In this document: positions 9,332 to 16,766 of the stretch, in pieces
Numbering within the stretch: the stretch's first letter is position 1
Layout: each line of letters opens with the position of its first letter
Translations under genes and position numbers: made by a program
Notes under the pieces: model-generated
Told to the model about the DNA's origin: nothing
Seen by the model: only the letters and a program-made list of their open reading frames with translations
The model's database searches: none
Source: Azonexus hydrophilus
GTDB lineage: Bacteria > Pseudomonadota > Gammaproteobacteria > Burkholderiales > Rhodocyclaceae
Direction of reading: 5' to 3'
Length of the DNA: 64,000 nt
Assembly: GCF_905120355.1 (NCBI RefSeq)
Contig: NZ_CAJHOB010000007.1
Location: 62,001 to 126,000, forward strand

Positions 9332-10129
9332 ATGATCCGATTGGGACTGATCGGTTATGGCAAGGCGGGACAAGCTGTCGCTGCCGTACTCAACGATGAT
9401 CCACGATTCGATTTGCGCTGGATTGCACGGCGCTCGACACAGCGGGAAGCCGAAGGCCTGCGCTCGGTCATATTGGATGGTAATACATTTCCGGATTGGC
9501 TGGATCAACATCCAGTCGACGCGGTCATCGATTTCTCGCATGCGGATGCCGTCCTCAGCTACGGCGAAGCCCTGCGCCAGCGAGGCATCCGGCTGGTTTC
9601 CGCAGTCTCCAGCTATCCAGACGCAACCCTGGCGTACCTGCACGAACTCAGCCGCGACATTCCCGTCATGGCCTCACCCAACATCACCCTGGGCATCAAC
9701 TTCCTGATGCTGGCGGCCCGCCTGCTCAAGCGGATCGCACCGGCGGCGGATGTCGCCATCCTGGAGCAGCACTTCCGGGAAAAACCGGAAATTTCCGGCA
9801 CGGCAAAGAAAATTGCTGCCACGCTTTCCATGGAAGATGAAGAAATCACGTCGTTGCGCCTGGGCGGCATTGTCGGCCAGCACGAAGTCATCTTCGGCTT
9901 CCCGCACCAGACTGTGCGCCTCGTGCACAATTCGATCCGGCGCGAAGCCTTTGGCACCGGCGCGGCTTTTGCAGTTGAACAGCTGATGGGGCTGGGCAAG
10001 GGGTTCTACACCTTCGAACAGCTGCTGCAACGTATTGTGCTGGAAGAGCTGCAGCACGAAGACATTGCGCCGCCCGCTAAACTGACTTACCAGGATTCAT
10101 CAGGCCGGATACGTCAATTGTCTTCTTGA
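9332..10129 (+). CDS. DapB-like dihydrodipicolinate reductase family protein
   Basis: 265 aa from the ATG at 9332, preceded by AGGAGG at 9320-9325; an ATG at 9326 overlaps that Shine-Dalgarno and is less likely. The N-terminal Rossmann segment (IRLGLIGYGKAGQAVAAVL) binds NAD(P)H. The C-terminal half has the DapB catalytic stretch EQHFREKPEISGTAKK, with His and Lys placed like E. coli H159 and K163, and GGIVGQHEVIFG. It is somewhat divergent, with one residue missing before SGTA and no usual dapB neighbours. It may therefore be a paralog with another imine substrate rather than the lysine-pathway enzyme. Its 3' end overlaps the convergent dehydrogenase gene by 53 bp. Confidence 0.75.
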   Translation: MIRLGLIGYGKAGQAVAAVLNDDPRFDLRWIARRSTQREAEGLRSVILDGNTFPDWLDQHPVDAVIDFSHADAVLSYGEALRQRGIRLVSAVSSYPDATLAYLHELSRDIPVMASPNITLGINFLMLAARLLKRIAPAADVAILEQHFREKPEISGTAKKIAATLSMEDEEITSLRLGGIVGQHEVIFGFPHQTVRLVHNSIRREAFGTGAAFAVEQLMGLGKGFYTFEQLLQRIVLEELQHEDIAPPAKLTYQDSSGRIRQLSS

Positions 10130-11483
10130 GCGAGCGCATCAACTCGATTTCCACCGGCGATTTGTAGCGCAGGATCTCGCTGCGCTTCAATTGCCCCAGC
10201 CCATGCTCGGCTGAAATCGAGCCGCCACAGGCATGCACCAGGTCGTACACGACGCGGTTGACAAAATCTTCCTGGGCAAGCAGCGCGGCATTCGCTGCCG
10301 TTTCCGGGTGCGACAGGTTGTAGTGCAGATTGCCATCGCCGACATGCCCAAAAGCCACCACACGGCTACCGGGAAATTCTGTCGCCAGCGCGGCACCGGC
10401 ACGATCAATGAATTCAGCAATACGCGACAGCGGCAGCGAAATATCGTGCTTGATGCTGATCCCTTCGCGCTTCTGTGCCTCAGAAATGTTTTCACGCAAC
10501 GCCCATAGCTTCTGCGTCTGCGCCTCACTGGCGGCGACGGTGCCGCCACGCACCGCACCAGCGCCCAGGCACTCGGCCAGCCAGTCTTCAACCTTCCGCG
10601 GATCGACCGCAGAAAACTCGGCCAGTACGTACCAAGGGCTGGTCGCACCCGGCCGCTGAGCCCCCGGAATGTGCCGCACCACCAAGCCGAGTGCAATCTC
10701 GGACACCAGTTCGAAGGCCGTCAGCGCCGCATCGAAAGCGTGTTTGGCCCGGTTCAGCAAGGCCACCGCCTGGTCGGGCGACTCCACCTCCAGCCAACAG
10801 GTCGTTCGCGTTTCCGGCAAGGGATAGAGCTTGAGCACGGCCGCGGTGATGATGCCGAGCGTGCCTTCGGCACCGATGAACAGCTGTTTCAGGTCGTAGC
10901 CGGTATTGTCCTTGCGCAGACCGCGCAAGCCATCGAACAACTCACCGTTGGGCAACACAACCTGCAGGCCCAGGGTCAGGTCGCGCGTGTTGCCATAGCG
11001 CAGCACCTGCACGCCCCCCGCGTTGGTCGATAGATTGCCGCCAATTTGACAACTGCCGGCCGAGGCCAGCGCCAGCGGGAACAACCGCCCGGCCGCCTGC
11101 GCCGCTGCCTGGGCTTGCGCCAGCGTGCATCCGGCCTCAAGCGTCAACGCATCATTGGCCGTATCGACTTCCAGAATCCGGTTCAACCGCCCCAGACTGA
11201 TGACCACGGCCTCACCGGAGCCATCCGGCGTGGCCGCGCCGCAGAGGCTGGTGTTGCCTCCTTGCGGCACCATCGGCACACCGGCCGCCGCGCACAGGCG
11301 CACCACGCCCTGCACTTCTGCCACCGACCCCGGCCGCAGTACCGCCAGCACCGCGCCCCGGTAGCGGCCGCGCCAGTCAGTCAGATAGGGCGCCGTATCG
11401 GCTGCCGCCGTCAGGACATACGCCGGCCCCAGCAGCTGGCGCAGGCGCTCGAGCACATCGTGTCGTTCAGACAGGCTCGGCAT
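10077..11483 (-). CDS. FAD-binding D-2-hydroxyacid dehydrogenase (GlcD / D2HGDH type)
   Basis: 468 aa. The PCMH FAD-binding domain (about 35-215: [63 protein letters not shown]) is followed by the FAD-linked oxidase C-terminal domain with the metal/substrate motif [15 protein letters not shown] and [12 protein letters not shown]. Such enzymes oxidise D-lactate, glycolate or D-2-hydroxyglutarate; the sequence alone does not decide. Two starts are possible: ATG 11504 (38-bp overlap with rimO) or ATG 11483 (17-bp overlap). I took the shorter. It lies directly downstream of rimO on the same strand. Confidence 0.85.
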   Translation of the reverse strand: MPSLSERHDVLERLRQLLGPAYVLTAAADTAPYLTDWRGRYRGAVLAVLRPGSVAEVQGVVRLCAAAGVPMVPQGGNTSLCGAATPDGSGEAVVISLGRLNRILEVDTANDALTLEAGCTLAQAQAAAQAAGRLFPLALASAGSCQIGGNLSTNAGGVQVLRYGNTRDLTLGLQVVLPNGELFDGLRGLRKDNTGYDLKQLFIGAEGTLGIITAAVLKLYPLPETRTTCWLEVESPDQAVALLNRAKHAFDAALTAFELVSEIALGLVVRHIPGAQRPGATSPWYVLAEFSAVDPRKVEDWLAECLGAGAVRGGTVAASEAQTQKLWALRENISEAQKREGISIKHDISLPLSRIAEFIDRAGAALATEFPGSRVVAFGHVGDGNLHYNLSHPETAANAALLAQEDFVNRVVYDLVHACGGSISAEHGLGQLKRSEILRYKSPVEIELMRSLKKTIDVSGLMNPGKSV

Positions 11484-12786
11484 ACAGATCGTGGTGGTCG
11501 GCATCGATCACACGCACCTGGAGGAAATCGCCCGGCTGCGCGTCGAAGTGCCCATCGAGATAGACCAGTCCGTCAATTTCCGGCGCATCGGCCTTGGAGC
11601 GGGCAATTGTGCCGTCTTCATCGACTTCATCGACCAGCACCTCGATTACCGAATCGATTCTGGCTGCCAGTTTGTCGGCAGAAATATCCTCCTGCACCTG
11701 CATCAGCCAGCGGCGACGATCCTCGCGCACGTTCTCCGGCGGCAGACCGGGCAAGGCATTGGCGCGCGCGCCCTCGACCGGCGAATAGGCAAAGCAGCCG
11801 ACACGATCGAGCTGCGCATCTTCGAGAAATTGGATCAGCTGATCGAAATCTTCGTCAGTTTCCCCCGGGAAACCGGTGATGAAAGTGGAGCGAATCACCA
11901 GTTCCGGGCAGATTTCCCGCCACTTGCGGATGCGTTCCAGCGTGTTTTCGCTCGACGCCGGACGCTGCATGGCCTTGAGGATTTTCGGGCTGGCATGCTG
12001 AAACGGCACATCGAGATACGGCAGGATCTTGCCCTCGGCCATCAACGGAATCACGTCATCCACGGAAGGGTAAGGATAGACATAGTGCAGGCGCACCCAG
12101 ATGCCGAAAGACGACAAGGCGTCGCACAACTCCTTCAGCCGCGTCTTGACCGGCCGGCCGCCCCAGAAGCTGGTGCGGTATTTCAGGTCGACACCATAAG
12201 CGCTGGTGTCCTGCGAAATCACCAGAATTTCCTTGACGCCCGCGCGGGCGAGATTTTCCGCCTCGGCCAGCACATCACCCACCGGCCGCGACACCAGCTG
12301 ACCGCGCAGATCGGGAATGATGCAGAAGGTGCAGCTATGGTTGCAGCCTTCCGAAATCTTCAAGTACGCGTAATGCGCCGGCGTCAGGCGAATGCCCTGC
12401 GGCGGCACCAGATCGGCGTAAGGATCGTGCGGCTTGGGCAAATGCCGGTGCACATGCCCCATCACCTCCTCCAGCGCATGCGGCCCGGTAATCGCCAGCA
12501 CCGACGGATGCGCCGATTCCACCACCCCACTCTTCGCGCCCAGACAACCGGTCACGATCACCTTGCCATTCTCGTTCAGCGCCTCGCCAATGGCGTCCAG
12601 CGATTCTTCCACCGCCGCATCAATGAAACCGCAGGTGTTGACGATGACCAGATCGGAATCATCGTAACTGGGCGAAATCTCATACCCTTCGGCACGCAGC
12701 CGGGTCAGGATGAGTTCCGCATCGGCACTGGCTTTCGGGCAGCCCAGACTGACAAAACCGACGGTAGGAGTGGATGTGTGTAACAT
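11467..12786 (-). CDS. rimO: Ribosomal protein S12 methylthiotransferase RimO
   Basis: 439 aa. This radical SAM methylthiotransferase acts on the conserved Asp of ribosomal protein S12. The UPF0004 domain is N-terminal ([18 protein letters not shown] with further cysteines in NTCGF and VTGCLG for the second cluster). The radical SAM triad is [13 protein letters not shown], and the C-terminal TRAM domain is acidic ([20 protein letters not shown]). The long reading to 12882 adds an unconserved N-terminus. The ATG at 12786 ([11 protein letters not shown]) fits the family. It is paralogous to miaB at 30523, on the other side of the stress island. Confidence 0.95.
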   Translation of the reverse strand: MLHTSTPTVGFVSLGCPKASADAELILTRLRAEGYEISPSYDDSDLVIVNTCGFIDAAVEESLDAIGEALNENGKVIVTGCLGAKSGVVESAHPSVLAITGPHALEEVMGHVHRHLPKPHDPYADLVPPQGIRLTPAHYAYLKISEGCNHSCTFCIIPDLRGQLVSRPVGDVLAEAENLARAGVKEILVISQDTSAYGVDLKYRTSFWGGRPVKTRLKELCDALSSFGIWVRLHYVYPYPSVDDVIPLMAEGKILPYLDVPFQHASPKILKAMQRPASSENTLERIRKWREICPELVIRSTFITGFPGETDEDFDQLIQFLEDAQLDRVGCFAYSPVEGARANALPGLPPENVREDRRRWLMQVQEDISADKLAARIDSVIEVLVDEVDEDGTIARSKADAPEIDGLVYLDGHFDAQPGDFLQVRVIDADHHDLYAEPV

Positions 12787-12867
12787 GCAATGAACCTGGA
12801 AAAAAGTCGAACGCAGCAGGCCGCGCACGGCAACCTGATCGAAGGCGCGTATTCTACGCCGCGCGCA

Positions 12868-12909
12868 AACACCGCAGGCCAATCTTGCGCAAGAATGGCC
12901 TGCGGTGTT
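12868..12909. repeat. 42-bp near-perfect palindrome upstream of rimO
   Basis: 14-bp arms (12868-12881 and 12896-12909) are exact reverse complements. Inside them, after one A/A mismatch, TCTTGCGCAAGA (12883-12894) is itself a perfect palindrome. No T-run follows on either strand, so it is a poor intrinsic terminator. It lies at the boundary between rimO and the IS-rich region. Confidence 0.7.
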
Positions 12910-13004
12910 GTATCTGGCTCGCCACGGTCAGCGCAGATACAAAAAGGACACATCGTTTGAGGTGCTGAGCTTCCCTCGTTTTTTCGTCTGCCAACGGGCG
13001 GGTT

Positions 13005-13331
13005 TCATGCTACCAATTTTTCCTGATTCTGCCTGCTGATCCAGTTGGCCAGAAACTGCACAGGCGACTTGCAGCCGAGGGTTGAGTGCTGCCGTTTCCG
13101 GTTGTATAAAACCTCGATGAATTCGAAGCTAGCGGCCTGCATTTCGGCATGCGTGGCGTAGCGAATGCCATGCACACGCTCGTTCTTGAAGCTATTGAAC
13201 CAGCTCTCCGTCGGTGCGTTATCCCAGCAATTCCCCTTTCGGCTCATCGAGCAGGTCATGCCGTATTCCTTGAGTTTGTCCTGAAACGCCTGGCTGGCGT
13301 ATTGGCTGCCCCGGTCAGAGTGGTGCAACAC
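13005..13331 (-). pseudogene. IS3-family transposase OrfB, C-terminal fragment
   Basis: The frame encodes the last 108 residues of an IS3-family OrfB. The second catalytic Asp region (HHSDRGSQYASQAF), the catalytic Glu (DNAPTESWFNSFKNE) and the family end (YNRKRQHSTLGCKSPVQFL) are present. The N-terminal two-thirds are missing: the frame breaks at about 13332-13334, where the sequence changes to the TGTCAATCAGCG end of an IS21-family element. The rest of the IS3 element was not found beyond that element in this window. Confidence 0.88.
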
Positions 13332-13384
13332 ATGTCAATCAGCGCGCAATTTTGACCACCTGTCAGCGTTGAATTTTGACCAGG

Positions 13385-14119
13385 TCAGCGGGGGGTATTG
13401 CGGTGCTTGAAACGGTAGGAATCGTTACCGGTTTCGAGGATGTCGCAGTGATGGGTGAGACGATCCAGGAGGGCGGTGGTCATCTTGGCATCACCAAAGA
13501 TCTGAACCCATTCGCTGAAGGCCAGATTGGTGGTGACGATGAGGCTGGTCCGTTCGTAAAGCTGGCTGATCAGGTGGAAGAGCAAGGCGCCCCCGGCCTC
13601 CGGGAAGGGGAGGTAGCCCAGTTCATCGAGGATGACCGCATCCATCTGGGTCAGGTGCCGTGCCAAGTGGCCGGAGCGGCCCTGGGCTTTCTCCCGCTCC
13701 AGTTGATTGACCAGATCCACCACGTTGTAAAAGCGCACCCGCTTGCCTGCGTGGATGGCAGCCACCCCCAAGGCAATGGCGCAGTGGGTCTTGCCTGTCC
13801 CCGTCCCGCCCACCAGGATGAGGTTGTGGGCACTATCCATGAAGGCCCCCGTGGCCAGTTGCTGAACCTGGGCTTCCTGTAGGGCGGTTTCCCGCCAGTC
13901 AAAGCCGGTAAAGTCCCGATGCAGGGGGAACTTGGCCACCCGCAGCTGATACTTGAGCGAGCGGGTCTGGCGATCCACCTGCTCCGCTTCGATGAGCCGC
14001 TTGAGCCAGATTTCCGGACTGGGGGCGTGACGGGGACGCTCAGCCTGGAGTTCAGAGAGCGCCGTTGCCATGCCGTACAGGTGCAGGGCTTTCAGGGTCT
14101 GGGTGAGTTCAGCGAGCAT
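13385..14119 (-). CDS. istB: IS21-family helper ATPase IstB
   Basis: 244 aa, a full-length DnaA/DnaC-type AAA+ ATPase that assists the IstA transposase in target choice. An N-terminal helical domain ([20 protein letters not shown]) precedes Walker A ([14 protein letters not shown]) and Walker B ([11 protein letters not shown]). The sensor region is [16 protein letters not shown], and the family ending [10 protein letters not shown] is intact. The start at 14119 overlaps the istA end by 11 bp, the usual coupling. The gene looks functional. Confidence 0.95.
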   Translation of the reverse strand: MLAELTQTLKALHLYGMATALSELQAERPRHAPSPEIWLKRLIEAEQVDRQTRSLKYQLRVAKFPLHRDFTGFDWRETALQEAQVQQLATGAFMDSAHNLILVGGTGTGKTHCAIALGVAAIHAGKRVRFYNVVDLVNQLEREKAQGRSGHLARHLTQMDAVILDELGYLPFPEAGGALLFHLISQLYERTSLIVTTNLAFSEWVQIFGDAKMTTALLDRLTHHCDILETGNDSYRFKHRNTPR

Positions 14120-15599
14120 GCGGCACCTCCAGCAGGGCGTCGTAACGCTGGCAGTTGGCCGCTGGCGCCGTCTGAAGGGTCAGGGTGGTCGGTACCTGGC
14201 TCACCGGTCGTACGGGGCTGGCGAGTCGGTGCACATGGTTGAGAATCACCGGGGCAGTGACGGTGCGGTGTTCCAGCGCCAGCTCACAGGCCACACTGAC
14301 CCGTTCCATGCCATGCTCCTGCAGCGCCAGCAGAATCTCCACAAAGGCCCGATCCCCCTGGGGGGTTTGCATGAGCCGGGCTTTCACTGCGGCAAGGGGA
14401 GCGGGTAATGCCCAGTGCTGGAAGGGTGCTCCATGGCGCAGGGCTCCCGGCTTCTTCTCCAGGACCGACAGGTAGTGCCAAGGATCAAGCAGCAGCCGCT
14501 CCCGACTGAAACAGCGGGCATGTTCCGCCACGACCCTCCCATCCGCCACCACGCCGATCCGGTCGGCCCAGGCCCGTAGTGACACCCGCTGCCCCGCAAA
14601 TTCAGCCGGGACGCTGTAGCGGTTCCGGTCATAGGCCACTAGGCAGGTGGAAGAAACCCGGCAAGGCTGCTCGAAGTAGCCATCAAAGGGAGCGGTGATG
14701 ACCCGTAATCGAGGCTGTTCCTCCGCAAACATCTGGGCGATGCTGCGCGCCTTCTCCACCGGGTGGGGCCGCTCGGCCAGTTCCCGGCATCGGGCCTCCA
14801 GCCAGACATTGAGGGCAGCCAGGTCAGCAAAGGCCGGACGGGGGGTGAAACACCATTCCCGGACATTGCCCACCTGATTCTCTACTTGCCCCTTCTCCCA
14901 CCCTGAAGCGGGCGTACAGGCCACCGGCTCAAACAGGTAGTGATTGGCGAGCGCCAGAAAGCGCGGATGAAACTCCCGTGCCTTCCCTACCAGGACCGTC
15001 TGCACGATGGTCTTGGGATTATCGTAGACCATGCGCTCCGGCACCCCGCCAAAGAAGGCAAAGGCTCGGTTGTGGGCATCCAGCACCATTTCCTGGGTTT
15101 CCCGGGGGTAGGCCACCAGGAACATCTGCCGACTGTAGCAAAGCCGGAAATGGGCCAGCTTTACGGTCTGGACGACCCCCCCCAACTCCACCTGTTCGTG
15201 ACTCCAGTCAAACTGGCAGGTCTCGCCCGGGGGAAAGGCCAGCGGGATGAAGGCCTCTGTTCCTCCTCCTGGAGAGGCGGCCTTCCACTGTTTCACGAAG
15301 CGCTGAACGCTGTCATAGGCCCCGGCATAGCCCGCCTGCTGCAGGTCCTCAAAGAGCCGCTTGGCACTGCGCCGTTCCCGCTTGGGGCGCAGCCCATCTT
15401 GTACGAGCCAGCGCTCCAGTTGCTCGGCAAAGGCCCCCAGCTTCGGACAGGGCTGCTGTTGCCGACGATAAGCCGGCCCCACATCCGCCTTCAGGTATTT
15501 CTTCACGGTATTGCGCGACAGATTCAGGTCGCGGGCGATGGCGCTGATCGACTCCCCCTTCACCAGGTGACGCCGACGCAGCTTGGCAAAACTTTCCAT
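14109..15599 (-). CDS. istA: IS21-family transposase IstA
   Basis: 496 aa from the ATG at 15599 ([19 protein letters not shown]); the reading to 15716 lies in the IS leader. The N-terminal helix-turn-helix ([20 protein letters not shown]) is followed by the DDE integrase core. The first Asp is in [14 protein letters not shown], the second in [11 protein letters not shown] and the Glu in [14 protein letters not shown]. The C-terminal Mu-type domain ([20 protein letters not shown]) completes it. All catalytic residues are present, so transposition is plausible. Its 5' end faces the stress locus. Confidence 0.95.
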   Translation of the reverse strand: MESFAKLRRRHLVKGESISAIARDLNLSRNTVKKYLKADVGPAYRRQQQPCPKLGAFAEQLERWLVQDGLRPKRERRSAKRLFEDLQQAGYAGAYDSVQRFVKQWKAASPGGGTEAFIPLAFPPGETCQFDWSHEQVELGGVVQTVKLAHFRLCYSRQMFLVAYPRETQEMVLDAHNRAFAFFGGVPERMVYDNPKTIVQTVLVGKAREFHPRFLALANHYLFEPVACTPASGWEKGQVENQVGNVREWCFTPRPAFADLAALNVWLEARCRELAERPHPVEKARSIAQMFAEEQPRLRVITAPFDGYFEQPCRVSSTCLVAYDRNRYSVPAEFAGQRVSLRAWADRIGVVADGRVVAEHARCFSRERLLLDPWHYLSVLEKKPGALRHGAPFQHWALPAPLAAVKARLMQTPQGDRAFVEILLALQEHGMERVSVACELALEHRTVTAPVILNHVHRLASPVRPVSQVPTTLTLQTAPAANCQRYDALLEVPHAR

Positions 15600-15909
15600 G
15601 CTGATCACTCCAGGTTGCTCCAGCCAAAAAAAGCCGGAATCATCACTCAAACAGCGATAGTCCGAGCGGCCTCGGGGAAATCGTCGGCTGGGCGCGCCCG
15701 GATGAGTTTCCACCAAGGAACATGCGGACGAGCAAGGGGCTGCGGGCGCTCGGTTACAACGTGAGGATCGGCGTTTGATCTGCGGCTGCCCGCAGCACTT
15801 GTAGGTTCCCGATCAAACCTTTGCCTATCGCCGGATCGGACCGCCCCAGCACACCCTCACTGGAAATTTGACTCACATCAATCGCCCAGCAGATCGCGGG
15901 GTGTTGACA

Positions 15910-15939
15910 CTTGATTTTCTGCATGTTAGGCGCAATATA
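15910..15939 (+). promoter_or_regulatory. Putative heat-shock (sigma32-like) promoter of the stress operon
   Basis: CTTGAT (15910-15915), a 15-nt spacer and CGCAATATA (15931-15939) resemble CTTGAA and CCCCATNTA, with 6 of 8 specified -10 bases matching. An overlapping TTGACA at 15903-15908 could serve as a sigma70 -35. It lies about 165 nt before hsp20. The stretch 15716-15900 just upstream holds no gene I recognise, only a GATCAAAC inverted repeat (about 15773-15818). Confidence 0.5.
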
Positions 15940-15995
15940 TTACAAAGTCTTGCATCAGACCCAAGCAGGCAGAAAGAAGGAGGTGATACGTACAG

Positions 15996-16103
15996 ATGAG
16001 CAACCGAAGTCAGCGGAACACTCCGTGTCGTCTGGGCGCGCTGTCCGTCGCCGCAGGCAAACGGAGTGAGCGAGAGTCTTCAATTTTTCTTCTGGAGGTG
16101 TGA
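15996..16103 (+). CDS. 35-codon leader ORF before hsp20
   Basis: ATG 15996 to TGA 16103 encodes 35 aa, basic and Ser/Arg-rich (MSNRSQRNTPCRLGALSVAA at the start). The preceding AAGGAGGTGAT (15977-15987) is complementary to the 16S rRNA 3' end over its whole length, with 8-nt spacing, a stronger site than those of the neighbouring genes. The stop lies 1 nt before the hsp20 ATG, and the hsp20 Shine-Dalgarno (GGAGGTG) is inside the last codons of this ORF. That arrangement fits translational coupling or a regulatory leader peptide. No homology is claimed; it may be purely regulatory. Confidence 0.5.
   Translation: MSNRSQRNTPCRLGALSVAAGKRSERESSIFLLEV
16019..16068 (+). promoter_or_regulatory. Stem-loop in the hsp20 leader
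   Basis: CACTCCGT (16019-16026) pairs with ACGGAGTG (16061-16068), enclosing a GC-rich loop that can fold further. It lies within the leader ORF and about 25 nt before the hsp20 ribosome binding site. It could act as an RNA thermometer or attenuator element, but it does not itself mask the Shine-Dalgarno. Confidence 0.35.
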
Positions 16104-16104
16104 C

Positions 16105-16674
16105 ATGGACATTGATTTCAAGAAATTGGCTCCCTGGAACTGGTTCAAGAAGGAGCAGGAAGAACAACAGAGCACTGCCTCGCTGCCGGTGCAGCGCAAT
16201 GACCTGCCGGTGTCGGGTGGGCCCGTCAGTCCCATCTTGCAATTGCACCGCGAGATCGACCGCCTGTTCGACGACACGTTTCGAGGCTTCGGTTTCCCGA
16301 CGCTGGCCATGCCACGCTGGCCGTCGGACTGGCCGGGCCTGCTGAAGCCGGCGCTGGACATCCAGGAGACCGACAAGCAGTACAAGATCGCCCTGGAAGT
16401 GCCCGGCGTCGAGGAAAAAGACATCCAGATCACGCTCGACAACGACGTGCTGCTGGTGCGCGGTGAAAAGCGTCAGGAGCAGGAAACGAAAGACGGCGGT
16501 TTCCACCGGGTGGAGCGCTCCTACGGCAGCTTTCAGCGCGCTCTGAACCTGCCGGTCGATGCCAACCAGGACACGATCAAGGCCGCTTTCAAGAACGGCG
16601 TGCTCACGATCACGATGGAAAAGCGCGAGGCCAGTGCGCCCAAGCAGGGCCGCTCGATCCCGATCAACGGCTGA
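16105..16674 (+). CDS. hsp20: Small heat-shock protein Hsp20 (stress-locus type)
   Basis: 189 aa. This ATP-independent holdase begins MDIDFKKLAPWNWFKKEQEE, the N-terminus typical of sHsp20 from transmissible stress loci. The alpha-crystallin domain spans about 85-180 (KPALDIQETDKQYKIALEVP, GVEEKDIQITLDNDVLLVRG, YGSFQRALNLPVDANQDTIK, NGVLTITMEKRE). The tail SIPING is a short IXI-like motif used in oligomer assembly. The ATG at 16105 has GGAGGTG upstream; an in-frame 16066 start is less likely. It is the first large gene of the operon, with clpK 92 bp downstream. Heat-shock control is suggested by the promoter at 15910. Confidence 0.93.
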   Translation: MDIDFKKLAPWNWFKKEQEEQQSTASLPVQRNDLPVSGGPVSPILQLHREIDRLFDDTFRGFGFPTLAMPRWPSDWPGLLKPALDIQETDKQYKIALEVPGVEEKDIQITLDNDVLLVRGEKRQEQETKDGGFHRVERSYGSFQRALNLPVDANQDTIKAAFKNGVLTITMEKREASAPKQGRSIPING

Positions 16675-16766
16675 CGCTGGTCGGCTCGCTTTTCTCAAAA
16701 CCACAAAAGGATGAGGCGCCGTGATCGGCGGCGTCTCATCAAATCAATCTTTACAGGAGCATGAGC

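Larger units (their letters stand above)
13334..15715. mobile_element. IS21-family insertion sequence (istA-istB)
   Basis: It contains a complete istA and istB on the minus strand. The left end is placed at TGTCAATCAGCG (13334), where the IS3 frame breaks; just inside it AATTTTGACCA occurs twice, as in the repeated terminal sites of this family. The right end is uncertain. By the distance from end to istA in the second IS21 remnant (about 114 bp) it should be near 15715, but no convincing inverted repeat with the left end was found. I could not identify target duplications. Confidence 0.75.

Noticed and set aside
15716-15780. Plus-strand peptide ending GLRALGYNVRIGV as a gene 3' end
   Set aside because: It can be read as a broken gene tail, but no upstream frame or homology could be established, so it was left unannotated.
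15902-15908. GTTGACA at 15902-15908 as the right end of the IS21 element
   Set aside because: Only TGTCAA matches the left terminus, and the distance to istA (about 310 bp) is much longer than in the second IS21 remnant. It may instead be a promoter -35.
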